In this document: piece by piece, positions 1 to 11,759 of the stretch
Position numbering within the stretch: the first letter of the stretch is position 1
Layout: every line of letters starts with the position of its first letter
NCBI GenBank assembly: GCA_016584305.1
Contig: JACEEZ010001728.1
Span: 1-64,000, forward strand
Length of the DNA stretch: 64,000 nucleotides
Source of the DNA: Chionoecetes opilio
Taxonomy: Eukaryota; Arthropoda; Malacostraca; Decapoda; Majidae
Reading direction: 5' to 3'
Translations under genes and position numbers: made by a program
Notes under the pieces: model-generated
Databases searched by the model: none
What the model was told of the DNA's origin: nothing
The model's input: only the letters and a program-made list of their open reading frames with translations

Positions 1-180
1 ACTTGCTCCGTTCCTGATCCCTCCCAAGACTTTCTCCCGCGACAAAAGGGAAAAAGTTGCCGCGGCTTCCACTCCTGACGGCGACGCTGCCAACCTCTTA
101 GTAGCAAAGTTCCAATCCTTCCGCCGAGATGAAGCTGAGATGTGCGGTATAGCGTTTTGATGCCCCACCCACCCCCCTTG

Positions 181-219
181 TGTGTGTGTGTGTGTATGTA
201 TGTGTGTGTGTGGGTGTGT

Positions 220-262
<43 letters not shown>
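181..262. repeat. (TG)n microsatellite
   Basis: The tract is almost pure TG dinucleotide with a few TA and GG interruptions. The open frames across it are repeat translations, not genes. The flanks 1-180 and 263-460 contain nothing I recognise. Confidence 0.95.
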
Positions 263-264
<2 letters not shown>

Positions 265-461
265 CTATAGTCCCCCCAAATATGTGTCCCCTTAATTTTG
301 TCGTTGTTTTTGTTGTTGCAGTTGTTGTTTACTTTAGTTCCCTGACAGGTGTTTTTTTCTAGCTATATTTTGTTGGTGATATCTTGTCCTATTCCGTCAT
401 TTTCTTTAAGCGTCGTTTATCAGTTTCGTTCAGTTTTTTGTCTTTTTCTCGTTTCCTACCT

Positions 462-615
462 CCTCCTCCTCCTCCTCGTCCTCCTCCTTCTCCTCCTCCT
501 CCTCCTCCTCCTCCTCCTCCTCCTCCTCCTCCTCCTCCTCCTCCTCCTCCTCCTCCTCCTCCTCCTCCTCCTCCTCCTCCTCCTCCTGCTCCTCTTCCTC
601 CTGCTCCTCCTCAGT
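462..615. repeat. (TCC)n microsatellite at 5' edge of LINE copy 1
   Basis: This is a TCC trinucleotide tract with a few TTC, CGT and TGC interruptions. It directly abuts the truncated 5' end of the CR1-type LINE. The same trinucleotide forms the 3' tail of that LINE family (near 3,195-3,240 and 59,015-59,055), so the tract may be the target into which copy 1 inserted. Confidence 0.95.
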
Positions 616-616
616 C

Positions 617-2940
617 AGTTGTGAACAATAATAACGATACAATTATTTGTGGAGATTTTAACCTACCTCGTATAAACTGGAATAATAATTCTGCTGATAG
701 AGAAGGTATGCGATTGCTTGATATGGTGAACGAAGTATATTTAAATCAGGTGGTCCGTGAGCCTACAAGGGATAATAGTATCCTAGATTTAGTTTTCACT
801 ACCGACATTGATCTGATTGATTACTGCGATATAGGTGAACATTTGGCAAACAGTGATCACAGGCTAATCAGATGCGGCATAAATTGCAATGTAGACATCA
901 CAGAAAATCGGTTACTAGTCCCAAATTATAATAAAGCAGATTTCACGAAGATCAGCAGGGTACTAAGCGAAGTTGAATGGATTGACCTACTAAATGGTAA
1001 TAACGCCGAAAACATGTGTAATGTATTCACAAATAAACTCCAATCGGTGGTGGAAAAACATGTTCCCATGGTAAGAAAACGTTTGAATAACATAAACAGA
1101 CCAAGTTGGATGAATAATGAGATCCAACAAATCATTGACAGAAAGCGCCGAGCGTATAAAGTTTACAAACGATCAAATGCAGACTGCGATTCTAGAGAAT
1201 ACAATGACGTCAAACGTCGCTGCAAAGGACTAATTAAGTCTAAAAAGCGCGAGTATGAAGAAAAAAATTGCAAAGGAATCCAAATCAAACCCGAAAAGGT
1301 TCTTTCAATACGTTCGAAGTAAGAAAAACGTCAAAACAAGTATTGGACCACTGAAAGATAATAATAATATCTTGGTAAATGATAATAAGAGTATGGCGTT
1401 CGTACTAAATGAATACTTTAATGCGGTATTTATTAAAGAAGACGAAACTCCATTACCAGAACCAGAAACATGTATGGGGGGACTCAAAAGGGAAGACGGG
1501 AATAGGAGAGAAACAGTAGACAAAATATAAAAAGTATTTGCGAAATTTGACCCGAAAAATCGTGGGGGGGACAAAATCTCGCCGCGACTCTTGCGAAGTC
1601 ACAGTCAACTTTCGCCCCCTTTTAAAGATTATTTTCAAAAAATCGCTAAGTGACAAAAAGTTCCCTAGTATGTGGAAATTAGCTAATTTTCACGATTTCA
1701 AGAAAGGGAGTAAGAGCTAGCAAGAATTACCCCCCCAAATTTATCAACCCCCGTGATTTTTAAAACTATTGAAAAAAATATTGCGGGAAAAAAAGGTTTT
1801 TCTCGATGAAAATAACTAATACAAAAACCCCAGCATGGTTTTCGAAATAAGAGATCCTGCAAAAAAAACCCCTCTGGTTTTTTTTAATGTTTTTATTCAA
1901 ACTGGACGAAAAATTCCCTGGATTAATATACCTTGATTTCGAAACCTTCGTACATTTCCCCCTAAGCATGCTGACCAAGCAAAGGGACATGGCCGGAAAA
2001 ATTTATTTTCATGGATGGCGTTTGGTTTCATATCGTAAAAAAGGGGTTAGAAATAAATGGCAAGGCATCTGTTGGTTAGATGTTACTAGGGGTGTCGGGG
2101 CTCGGTCTTGGGTCCTACTTTTTTTTGATCAACGATCTGGCTGCGGATTGTATCTAAAATATCGAAATTTGCAGATGACCCAAATTTTAGGGGGTAAAGC
2201 ATAATAGAGAAAACTGCGAACTCAAAAAAAGTGACTCGACAAATATCAGATTGGGGATAAAGGCTTTTAAAAATTAAATTCCGATAAATGTAAAGAAATG
2301 ATATAGGCAACGATAACCTCAAATAAAAACTTCAAATGCAAAAAAAAATCGTTAACTGAAGTACAGCAGGAAAAGGTTTTTGGGTGTCATCATCAGTAAT
2401 GATCTAAAAACCAGCCGCTTGCCTAGCTGCCGTAAAAAGGCAAAATGATTTTGGGCTTTTTAACGTAAGGGGGGGGGAAATAAACTCCCAAAAGTAATGA
2501 CACAATTTACCGTTTTGGTTAGGCCGACTTGGAATATGCCGTTCAATTGGTCCCCCTTTTTTCGTAAAAGATCAAGCCAAATTTGGGAAATCAGTGCAAA
2601 AAGGAGAACCAAACAAATTCCATCTCTGCAAAAATTCTCTTAGAAGAGAGACTGCGGAACTTAATTGTTTTCCTTAAAGGTCGTAGAATCCGTGGGGACT
2701 TGATAGAAACCTTAAGACCCTAAAAGGTTTTGATGTCATTAATCAAGAGAACCTATTCGAGTTTTAACTCAAGGCAAAAAAGAAAAAATGGTTTAAAACA
2801 AAAACGGTCAACGTTGCTCACCGTTTCCCCGTAAAAATTTTTCAATGTTGAGTCTTTGATCGATGGAAAAGCTACCAGAAAATGTTGTCGGAGCCGCCAA
2901 TAATTACTTTAAAAAAACAGACTTGACGCGCACGTAAAAA
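617..2940 (+). pseudogene. CR1-type ORF2 relic (endonuclease end, RT)
   Basis: The intact stretch 617-1,320 encodes the end of an APE-type endonuclease: a GDFNLPRINW motif (residues that in the family include the catalytic D and N), then an SDHRLI motif (the SDH catalytic block). A basic linker rich in K and R follows. Downstream the frame breaks repeatedly. RT pieces remain recognisable, including a FADD catalytic-site word near 2,170 and the C-terminal region around 2,380-2,940. In the family, ORF2 nicks the target and primes reverse transcription. With its frameshifts and missing N-terminus this copy cannot act. Part of the damage may be consensus error, because the same segment is far cleaner in copy 2. 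Confidence 0.85.
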
Positions 2941-3240
2941 AGGGGTTTTGATAGTGCAAATTGTATCTAGTCCCCGATCGATTGTTGTATGGTTGTGGTA
3001 TTTTTAGTTAGTTTTTTTCAATCCTATCTTCTGCACTATAAACTTCCATTTCCTACCTCTTAGGACATGGTATCTTTTCAACTGTTTTTTACAAGTAGTG
3101 ATAATTAGTAGTATGTTTCAGCAATACCCTCGTTTTTGGACCAATAGGTCTCCCGTGCTTTTTTATTCCCTTTAATCCCATGTAACCCCCTCTTTCCCCC
3201 TCCTCCTCCCCTCTCCTCCTCCTCCTCCCTCCCCCCCTAT
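617..3240 (+). mobile_element. CR1-type LINE, copy 1, 5' truncated
   Basis: This non-LTR retrotransposon fragment runs from the C-terminal part of the endonuclease through reverse transcriptase to a TCC-rich 3' tail near 3,195-3,240. It matches a second copy on the minus strand (59,014-64,000) in protein and in 3' UTR, for example the shared words around 'ggaccaataggtctcc'. From 617 to about 1,450 it is clean. From there on it is full of small indels and substitutions that often copy the neighbouring base. It carries the empty target sites of the two transposons that interrupt copy 2 (near 1,620 and 1,820). It starts after the esterase ORF1 and most of the endonuclease. Confidence 0.88.
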
Positions 3241-3649
3241 GTAAAACCTCCCCCTTTTCTGTCCCTTAGATCTATTTCTCGAAATTTTTTTTGTCTTTTT
3301 ATAGCTAAGAATCAACCGACGGCGGCAAATACTATCATTCAGTTAAAAAAATATAATACTAAAACCCGACGCTTATTTCACCAAATATAGTTTTTCATAG
3401 AGCAAAATACTTTATTACCATACGTCAAATGAACGAAAAAAGAATGGACGCATTAAAAATCTCTACAAAAATTTTTAAAAACCTCGAAAACCAAAAAAAT
3501 ATTAACGTTTTTTTTATTTTGTTTTTTTTCGCCCCAATGGATAAATGGGTAGGGTCGTCCCTTACCCTTTTTTTTTTTACTAATAAAATTTGGCATAAGG
3601 ATGATGGGAAAAAATCATATAAAAAAATTGTACAGTTTTTTATTTTTTA
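3241..3649. other. AT-rich unannotated stretch
   Basis: Low-complexity, T-run-rich sequence follows the LINE tail. The 73-codon open frame at 3,429-3,650 is built on A/T homopolymers and shows no domain. I see no gene here. Confidence 0.4.
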
Positions 3650-4290
3650 AAAATGTAGTATTATAAATTTTTGTATCTTTGTTTTAACAATGAGTATTAA
3701 AACTTGTTGATTCCTTGTTTTAAAAAACATGTAGTATTATAAAAAAATTTACATTTCTTGTTTTAACACATGTAGTATTATAAAAAATTTTACATTTCTT
3801 TTTTTTCCTTTTTTTTTTCCCTTTTTACTTTCTTCTTTTCCCTTTTTTATCTTTTTTCTTTTTTTTTCCTTTTTCCCTTTTTTTCTTCGTTTTTAAAAAA
3901 ACCCTTTATTATAAAATTGTACATTTCTTCTTTTTTTTTCAATGTAGTATTTTAAAACTTTTGATATCTTCGTTTTAACACATGTAGTATTTTTAAAAAT
4001 TGTACATTTTTTCGTTTTAAAAACGTATATATAAAACTTGTACTTCTTCGTTTTAACACATGTAGTAGAAAAACTTTTTATTCTTCGTTTAACACATGTA
4101 GTAGTTAAAACTTGTACATTTTTTCGTTTAACACATGTAGTAGTAAAAAAAGTACATTCTTGTTTTAACACATGTATAATAAACTTGAATTTCTTCGTTT
4201 TAACATGTATAGATAAAACTTTTAATTTCTTCGTTTTAAACTGAAGTAAAAAATTGTACATTCTTCGTTTTAACCGGGAGTTTTAAAGTT
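3650..4290. repeat. ~38-bp AT-rich minisatellite
   Basis: Degenerate tandem units contain CTTCGTTTTAACACATGTAG followed by a variable TAnAAAACTTGTACATTT segment. About 14-16 units can be followed. Units differ mainly by short losses and homopolymer length. The open frames on either strand (3,893-4,261) simply repeat the unit. Confidence 0.85.
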
Positions 4291-4537
4291 GTTTTTCGTT
4301 CCAGGAAAAAACGGGCGGTCCCCTTTTCCCCCTCGACCTTTCCCTAAAAAGGGGAAAATTCGAGAAATGTGTTGTCCTTTTTGAGGAAAAACTTTTTTTG
4401 TAATTTTTTTTTATCATACTTGCTACTTTTTATCCTTTTTTTCTTTTTCCCCCTCCCCCTTTTTACACTACAAATTTTACTACTCATATAATTGGGTTTT
4501 GTTTTTTTGGTTGGTTTTTTATTTTACTTTTTTAATA

Positions 4538-5190
4538 CCGTAATAACAGTGAAGTCGCCACTGCAGTGAAGTCGCAGGCGCCAAAAATTTCGAATTTAAA
4601 CATCACTACTGATTTTTTATGTACCACTGAAGATGTTACCACAGTAGTTTATATATGCCTGATTAATCTACCTGTTTCAGCGTTGTTTATGCTTTGTATC
4701 GCAAAGTATAACTGTTGCGGCATTTTGCTTCTCACGTTTTTCTTCGCGCGAGACAGACAGTAAGCAGTAGCCTTTCGTGCGACAGGACACAGAACTTGCA
4801 GATCTTTCAAACTTGAATAGAATTTATTTTCACGTGGCAGAGGAATTTTTATATATCCAAGCATCTTCCGCAGCTAATTATCTATAGAGAATTGTGTATC
4901 GTTTAACCTAATTTCCTGAATTCCCAGAGTGGCGACTCACCTGTTGGGTTAACACTAGCTGGCGACTTTTACTGTAGCAGTATAGTGAGGTCGCCACTGG
5001 TTTTATTTTGTAATTGTTCATTATAGCCCTAATGTGGACACAGATTAAGACACAAAATGACAAGACTCTCCAGATAGCCCCTTCTACTGTCCTGAAATCA
5101 TGGATGTACAAATGTAAAACTATTAACGCCCCCACACGTCTGTAAATAACAAAGAAACGTAGAACTGGCGACTTCACTGTTACTACACGG
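4538..5190. mobile_element. 653-bp non-coding TIR element with TA flanks
   Basis: The left end begins CCGTAATAACAGTGAAGTCG. The right end read in reverse begins CCGTGTAGTAACAGTGAAG, so the inverted repeats match over about 25 bp with a 2-base gap. Both ends are flanked by TA, which fits the target duplication of Tc1/mariner-type elements, although a 2-bp duplication is weak evidence. Further inverted copies of the GTGAAGTCGCCA word lie inside (4,560-4,580 and 4,925-5,000). No open frame resembles a transposase, so this looks like a MITE. Confidence 0.65.
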
Positions 5191-5228
5191 TACAATTACA
5201 CCACCACCCACCACTTAGAAGTACTTTT

Positions 5229-5274
5229 CACTACTACTACTACTACTACTACTACTAATACTACTACTACTACG

Positions 5275-5305
<31 letters not shown>

Positions 5306-5330
5306 TACTACTACTATACTACTACTATAT
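5229..5330. repeat. (ACT)n microsatellite
   Basis: Tract of ACT trinucleotides with rare single interruptions, immediately left of the long CA tract. Confidence 0.95.
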
Positions 5331-5423
5331 GAATGCCACGGTGTCTGTCATCAGTTCAATATACCTAAAAAATTTATCTTCTTTCTGTTGTTTTCCCTTC
5401 ATAGCTTCTTCCCACCCTTTCAT

Positions 5424-5794
5424 CCACACACACACACACACACACACACACCACACAGACACAACGCCACACACCCCACCACACCACACACACACACACA
5501 GACACACACACACAACACACACACACACACACACAACACACACACACACACACACAACCACCACAACACACCACACACACCTACACCTACCCACACACGC
5601 ACACACCTACACACACACACAACACACACACACACACACACACACACACCACACACACACACACACACCTACACATACCACACACGGCACCCACCTACAC
5701 ACACACACACACACACACACACAACACACACAACACCTACACCTACACACAGCAACACCTACACACACACAACACACACACACACACAACACAA

Positions 5795-5834
<40 letters not shown>

Positions 5835-6035
5835 ACCTACACCTACACCACCTACACAACACACACACACACACACGACACACACACACACACACACACA
5901 CCACACACACAGAACACACCACACACACACACACACACACACACCACACACACACACCACCACCACACACACACACACACACCTACACACACCACACACG
6001 CACACACCTACACACACCACAAACACACACACAAA

Positions 6036-6106
<71 letters not shown>

Positions 6107-6264
6107 ACGACAACGCACACACACACCTACACACACACCACACACACACACGCACACCTACCACCACACACACACACAAAAAAACACACACACACACACA
6201 CCACACACACACACACAACATATACACACACACAGACACACACAGACCACACCACACCCACACG

Positions 6265-6315
<51 letters not shown>
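5424..6315. repeat. ~0.9-kb compound (CA)n tract
   Basis: About 890 bp is nearly all CA dinucleotide, broken by single-base losses (ACCAC, ACAAC) and ACCTAC words. Long open frames on both strands (up to 378 codons) translate into Thr/His or Cys/Val repeats and are not genes. The density of one-base interruptions is much higher than in the CA tracts of the second half of the window. Confidence 0.95.
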
Positions 6316-6316
<1 letters not shown>

Positions 6317-6484
6317 CACACTGCCTCTCTGGGTTTAACTTATTCCCGCATTTGGACAAGGAGGTTCGGTCACAAGTTACACCGAAGTCGTCTTGGGAGA
6401 AGCCTGTTCTTGGGTTTCACTCGCTCCCTCCAACAAGGTTTCTGAAGAGACGTCCCTCGCACTAGAAAGACACAATCAATATTT

Positions 6485-6895
6485 ATACTTTTAGAGCCTA
6501 ATAGAGTACTTTTTTTCCCTAACACGCAGTACATGAATTATAACTTAGAGCCTCAGGTTACTTTTTAACTCATCTAATGAATATAACTTTTAGAGACCTA
6601 TAGAGTACTTTTCTAATCTCTACATGCATATACTTTTTTAGAGACTATAGAGTAATTTTGTAACCCGCTAGTACATGCATTATACTTTTAGAGCCTATAG
6701 AGTACTTTGTAACCCGTAGTACCATGAATAATTATATTTTAGAGCCTATAGATACTTTCTAACCCGCTAGTACATGAATTATACTTTTAGAGCCTATAGA
6801 GTATTTTCTAACCCGCTAGTACATGAATAATGTATACTTTAGAGCTAGAGTACTTTTTTCTAAACCCCGCTAGTACATTGAATATACTTTGGACG
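6485..6895. repeat. ~48-bp minisatellite
   Basis: Tandem units contain TACTTTTAGAGCCTATAGAG then a TACTTT, CTAACCCGCTAGTACATGAA segment. Eight to nine degenerate units are visible. No coding signal. Confidence 0.85.
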
Positions 6896-7440
6896 GTTGA
6901 TTACTATGAAGAAAATGGTAATGAAAGTATGATTTACGAATATAACGAAAATAAGGGAAGATACAGAGGCCGTGAGACCTACACGTGGTAGTTCCTCTTA
7001 CTAAAAACACTGCTGACATCTAACCTTTCATCCCATCCATGAAAGTGCTCTGTTAGCCCCTTTTAAAAACCTTATTGACTCCGCACTAAAACTACCTGAC
7101 GACCGAGCCATTCCACATTTACCACCCTCTTGGAACCAGGTTCCCTATTTTTTTTTCATCTACGTTTTACCAGTTTGAATGACATAGTTTTCAGTATTCA
7201 TTTGCACTTCTGCAGGCTTTAATGATCCTTTATTATTTATTGAAACAATAATGATGTATTAATACGAAAAGAAAACCAGAACTGAAATAAAAACTCGTGT
7301 TCAGTGTCGAAATACAAATATTTGAACAATCTTCGCTTTTTACAATATTGATACAAGTGCTACCTTCTGTTAAGTCAAACTATGATTAAGAATGCACTAC
7401 AAGAGTCAACCTGTTTGACATTTATATATTCTTAATGAAA
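6896..7440. other. unique-looking sequence, nothing recognised
   Basis: Mixed-composition sequence between two repeats. I see no open frame with a domain, no tRNA-like fold and no clear repeat. Confidence 0.4.
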
Positions 7441-7443
7441 TAT

Positions 7444-8135
7444 ATAAGATTATAGCCGCAAAGCCGCCCTCCGGCGGACTTTTTGGCTCAGCTCATGCGA
7501 GGGCATTGGTGGGCCCCGCCACTGTGTTGGTGGGCCGAAAGGCCCACCAACACAGACTCTCTCCTAGAGCCCCTCTAACTTTCCTGAATCATGGATGTAG
7601 AAATGTATGTATTAAACGCCAGCCCATCACATCATCCCCAACCCATTCACTCACCCATTACCCATCACCCCCCACCCATTCACTCACCCATAACCCATCA
7701 CCCCCATCATTCACTCACCAATTACCATCACCACACACCCATTCACTCACCCAATTACCATCACCCCCCACCATTCCCTCACCCATTTCACCCTCACACC
7801 CAACCCATCACCCCCCACCCATTAACTCAACCATCACCCCACACCATTAACCCATCACCCCACCCATTCAACTCACCCATTACCCCACAACCTAATCAAG
7901 GTTTCCAATTCTCGCAACCCACTTTTTTTTCGTCACAATTTCTCGCTAATAGTCTGCTAAAAAAAAAAAAGAAGAAAAGTGCTCGGATCATCCCCATAAG
8001 TAGGCTTAAAACCTCCCCCTGGTCAACTAAGGTTCAAAACTGTGCATATGATGGGATTGCTGTCACTGGGGGGTTAGGCACCTATCGCGGACACACAGAC
8101 CACACACAGACAGACACCACTTTCGCTATATTATT
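7444..8135 (+). repeat. hairpin-plus-minisatellite repeat, copy 1
   Basis: This ~690-bp module recurs inverted at 15,745-16,460. Order: a GC-rich head; a perfect 14-bp hairpin with GAAA loop (7,523-7,554); a 'catggatgtagaaatgtat' word; a degenerate array of CCCATTCACTCACCCATTA units (about 7,620-7,890); an A-run; and a tail ending in 'cctatcgcggaca' and a CA-rich end. Both copies sit next to AT-rich simple sequence, which suggests insertion into TA tracts. No protein is encoded. The class is unknown. Confidence 0.7.
7523..7554 (+). other. perfect 14-bp hairpin with GAAA loop
   Basis: TGTGTTGGTGGGCC, a GAAA loop, then the exact reverse complement. A damaged version lies at the matching place of the inverted copy (near 16,347-16,381). 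A GNRA-type loop on a strong stem is what one would expect of a structured RNA, but nothing shows that it is transcribed. Confidence 0.75.
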
Positions 8136-8321
8136 ATAGATTTCAGCTGGGTTTATTAAGGGTATCTCTACAAGCAAAATTACTGTATTGTAGTGTGTGT
8201 GTTCAGTCTCGTCCAACGAGTTCCTGTCCCCACCTGAAGCAGCAAGAGCAACCGGCCATGGATAAACACAACCCACACACCCAGGCAGAACAAATATCCA
8301 CTTATTATAAGAGAAGAGTGA

Positions 8322-8520
<199 letters not shown>

Positions 8521-8552
8521 GACTGTCCGACTCGCGTGGACAATGGGGCAAT

Positions 8553-8698
8553 AAGGCAGAGAGAGAGAGAGAGAGAGACGAGAGAGAGAGAGAGAAGAGA
8601 GATGAGAGAGAGAGAGAGGAGAGAGAAGAGAGAGAGAGAGCACTTTGCTTCATACGCTCAAACCTTGTCAAGCAAAAGACTTTAATGAGAGTAGCTTG

Positions 8699-8732
<34 letters not shown>

Positions 8733-8780
8733 CTCTCTTCCTCTCTCTCTCTCTCCGCTCCCTCTCTCTTCTCTACCCCC
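8553..8780. repeat. (GA)n and (CT)n inverted pair
   Basis: A GA tract (about 8,553-8,640) faces a CT tract (about 8,700-8,780) across a ~60-bp spacer. The single strand could therefore fold on itself. Low-complexity frames here are not genes. Confidence 0.9.
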
Positions 8781-9537
8781 CACCCTCCCTGTTGCGTTCA
8801 CGTCGCTCGCTATCTCTGATCTTCCGTCGTTGTTTTCAGCATGACACTATTGCCTCAACACCACACCCTCACATGCCTGTATCACACAAACTCTCCTGGA
8901 ATCACTAGTAAACATGTGCTGTGAGCGGAAACATCATACTCTTTCAAACAGCCTCATCCTGTGCCATCGACTCCTGACTTCATGCTCATCCTCAAACACG
9001 TGTCATTGTCATTCGTGAGGATTCGCTGACTTCCTCTGTGACCTTTCTCTCCTTCCCTCCCATAACGCCCTTCATGCCGCCAACTCGTCTCATATCCTTC
9101 GCTTATTGCTCTTTCCTCCCTGACACACGAGGCTTTTCCGATTATTGCTCCAGGAAATACGAAATGTCCTCTTCGAAATCTTCCCATATTCATATATTTC
9201 ATCAATTCCTCCTGCAGTATTATATCAGTCTGTTCAACACGGCTCTTCTTTACTTAATCTGACCATCGGAAAACAAAGGTCTTTCCTCACGTCCTCACAA
9301 AAAACCTGTCGCACCATATGTTCAACCTTGCCTAATATGGTATATAATAGCAATAGTGTTGCACCGTTCAAACAAGGCTCCACGCATATTACTTGACTAG
9401 ATAGTTAATTATATAGTACGTACTAATAAGCGGACATCTTACCTCTGATTTTTTTTTTCTAGTAATGCTGCACTACGTTACTCCTTAGTCTTTATTTATT
9501 TCTTCAAAACACCAATAAATGCTGATTATTCTGTTTT
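8781..9537. other. unique-looking sequence, nothing recognised
   Basis: Short open frames on both strands (for example 8,954-9,205 minus and 9,145-9,396 plus) lack any domain or splice logic I can defend. No repeat is obvious. Confidence 0.4.
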
Positions 9538-10225
9538 CATTGGTGACCGATAAACTACTCTGCTCCCGACTCACCAAGTCCCGTTACTTGGTTTTCTTGG
9601 TGATGGCGCTATAACTAACTCTGCTCCCGCTCACCAAGTCCCGTACTGGTTTTCTTGGTTGACCGCAAACTACCTGCTCCAGCTCGCCAATTCCCCGTAC
9701 TGTTTTCTGAGTGACGCTAACTACTCTCCTCCCGCTCCAAAGTCCCCGTTACTATGGTTTTCTTGGTGACGCTAAATACTCCTGCTCCGCTACCCAAGTC
9801 CCGCTTATGGTTTCTGGTGACGATAACTACTCTCCTCCCGCTCCCCAAGTCCCGTTACTGGGTTTCTTGGTGACGCTAACTACTCTGATCCCGCTCCCCA
9901 AGTCCCCGTTACTGGTTTTCTGGTGACGCAACTACTCTGCTCCCGCTCCCCAAGTCCCCGTACTGTTTTCTTGGTGACGCTAACTACTCTGCTCCCGATC
10001 CCAAGTCCCCGTTACTGGTTTTCTTGGTGACGCTAAATACTCTCTCCCGCCTCCCCAAGTCCGTTACGGTTTTCTTGGTGACGCAACTTACTCTGCTCCC
10101 GCTCCCCAAGTCCCCTTACTGGTTTGTCTGGTTGACGCTAACTACTCTGACTCCCGCTCCCAAGTCCAGTTACTGGTTTCTGGTGACGCTAACTAACTCT
10201 GCTCCCGCTCCCAAGTCCCGTTATG
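9538..10225. repeat. ~54-bp minisatellite, about 13 units
   Basis: Units contain GGTTTTCTTGGTGACGCTAA, then CTACTCTGCTCCCGCTCC and CCAAGTCCCCGTTACT. Neighbouring units differ mostly by gain or loss of one base inside C, T or G runs. The open frames (9,711-9,926 and 10,024-10,323) are repeat translations. Confidence 0.92.
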
Positions 10226-10968
10226 GCTTTCGCTCTAAACAAACTCGGCGAATTGATTTGACGAGAAAAAAAGTGGGTTTGATGGTTAGACTTTTAAAGC
10301 TCAATTTACATCAGTCCCTGTAACCCCTAAACCCCCCCCCCCCCATTTTTACAATAATATTTGCTGTAGTTTTTTTTCCCTGAAAGTTAAATGTATATCA
10401 CTTGCAAAAAAAAAGGATAATTTCGAACATTTCATAATCAGAAGAGCATGAGTATCCACAGAAGGAGACGAAATGGACTTTATACATATTTTTTATGTAC
10501 ACATGCGCAACATATTTCAGAGAGATAACGCCAACAGATGCATTCCGTACATCAAATCATTATCATGTTTGACTTAATACATATATACATAATTACTTAA
10601 TATACATCATACTTCCAACATTTCTTTGTCTTACGTTAAAGTTTACTAGATAATTAAAAAAAGAGTTTAATATGACACTCTTCAAAATTGAGCATCCATC
10701 CAGCTGTTGGGCAAAGGAAAGTGTTGTGGAAGTAAAGCATCAAGTGTCACAGATCGAGGCGACGGATGAAGCCTTGACATAATATACACCAGGTTATCAT
10801 CGACCAGTATTGGAATCCAGGCATCGGCAGCGACCTCTACAGGAAGTCTTTTCAGGATCCCCTTCCCCCTCTTTCCCTCCTGCCCTCCTTCTCTTCTCTT
10901 CCCCCCTCCTTATGGGGTTTGAGGTACAGTTTCCGCGACGTGTCCAAAGTTAGCCCGGAAAGGCTTTA
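10226..10968. other. unique-looking sequence, nothing recognised
   Basis: Mixed composition with short A/C homopolymers. A stretch near 10,680-10,900 looks unique, but it has no open frame of note and no recognised repeat. Confidence 0.4.
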
Positions 10969-10969
10969 G

Positions 10970-11081
10970 GGAACACACACACACAACACACACACACACA
11001 ACACACACACACGCACGCACGCACGCAGCACACGCACACGCACGCACGCACGCACCGCACGGCACGCACACGCACGCCACG

Positions 11082-11118
<37 letters not shown>
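10970..11118. repeat. (CA)n/(CGCA)n tract preceding a SINE head
   Basis: CA repeat with embedded CGCA tetranucleotides. It ends about 20 bp before the tRNA-Val-like head of SINE family 1, as happens at the other two copies. Confidence 0.92.
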
Positions 11119-11121
<3 letters not shown>

Positions 11122-11136
11122 CGGGGTTATCGGGGG

Positions 11137-11455
11137 ATACTCCGTAGTGTTAGGGGTAGCCCACGCTCCGGTTCACAACCGAGAAGTCCCGGGTTCGACC
11201 CCGGGCGGAGCGAGAAACAATATGGGGCTGTTTCCTTTAAAACCCAGAGCCCCTGTCCACCCAGCCCAGTGAATGGTACCGGCGTGTTAAGCGGGTTTGT
11301 GACCTCGCTCTCCGGGGTGTGGCTTCGGCCAACAATAAGCACTAAGGGAATAGAATGATCAAAAATGTTGATAGGGAGACGGGGCCATACGAGCGTTGCT
11401 CTGGCCCCTGGAAAATACACTAGACGAATACAAACAACTAGATGAATACACAGTA
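11137..11455 (+). mobile_element. SINE family 1 (tRNA-Val-like head), copy 1
   Basis: The head (11,137-11,212) keeps tRNA features: a CTCCG/CGGAG acceptor stem, an A box around 'agtgttaggggtagc', an anticodon loop TTCACAA (anticodon CAC, Val) and a T arm with GGGTTCGACCC. A ~180-bp body follows ('cctgtccacccagc', 'gacctcgctctccgggg', 'acggggccatacgagc'), then a tail built from ACTAGATGAATACA units and a CA tract. Two more copies lie at 37,927-38,392 and 39,803-40,099. The head would supply an internal RNA polymerase III promoter. The inserted bases in the anticodon stem suggest an old or mis-sequenced copy. Confidence 0.88.
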
Positions 11456-11474
11456 CACACACACACACACGAAA

Positions 11475-11720
11475 CGCACACGCTCGCGGGTCTAGTGGAT
11501 AAGACCTTGGCGCGCCATTCTGTGGTTCGCTGTTATAATCCCCGTCGCTCGGGGATTGTTGACTTGACAGACCACGTTACTGTCCCCCTGAGCAAGAGGA
11601 TGGGAATGTGTTGTGTGTTAGGTCCAGCATTACCCAAAGACCGGTAATAATGAGAAGCTCGATCAGGGAGGGTAAAACTGGCGATCGGCGAGTCCGACTC
11701 ACGTGGACAAGACAGTGGGT
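11475..11720 (+). mobile_element. possible SINE family 3 (tRNA-like head)
   Basis: Starts with 'gctcgcgggtctagtggat', which resembles a tRNA D arm and A box, and has a T-arm-like hairpin at 'ccccgtcgctcgggg'. The body ends in 'ccgactcacgtggacaa', a word also found at 8,523-8,541. Only one reasonably full copy is visible, so the family is inferred. Confidence 0.45.
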
Positions 11721-11759
11721 GACTCCACACACACAACACACACACACACACGAGAGAGC

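Noticed and set aside
5329..6465. 378-codon and other long frames in the CA tract
   Set aside because: They translate the dinucleotide repeat (Thr-His or Cys-Val cycles) on both strands; no domain or start context.
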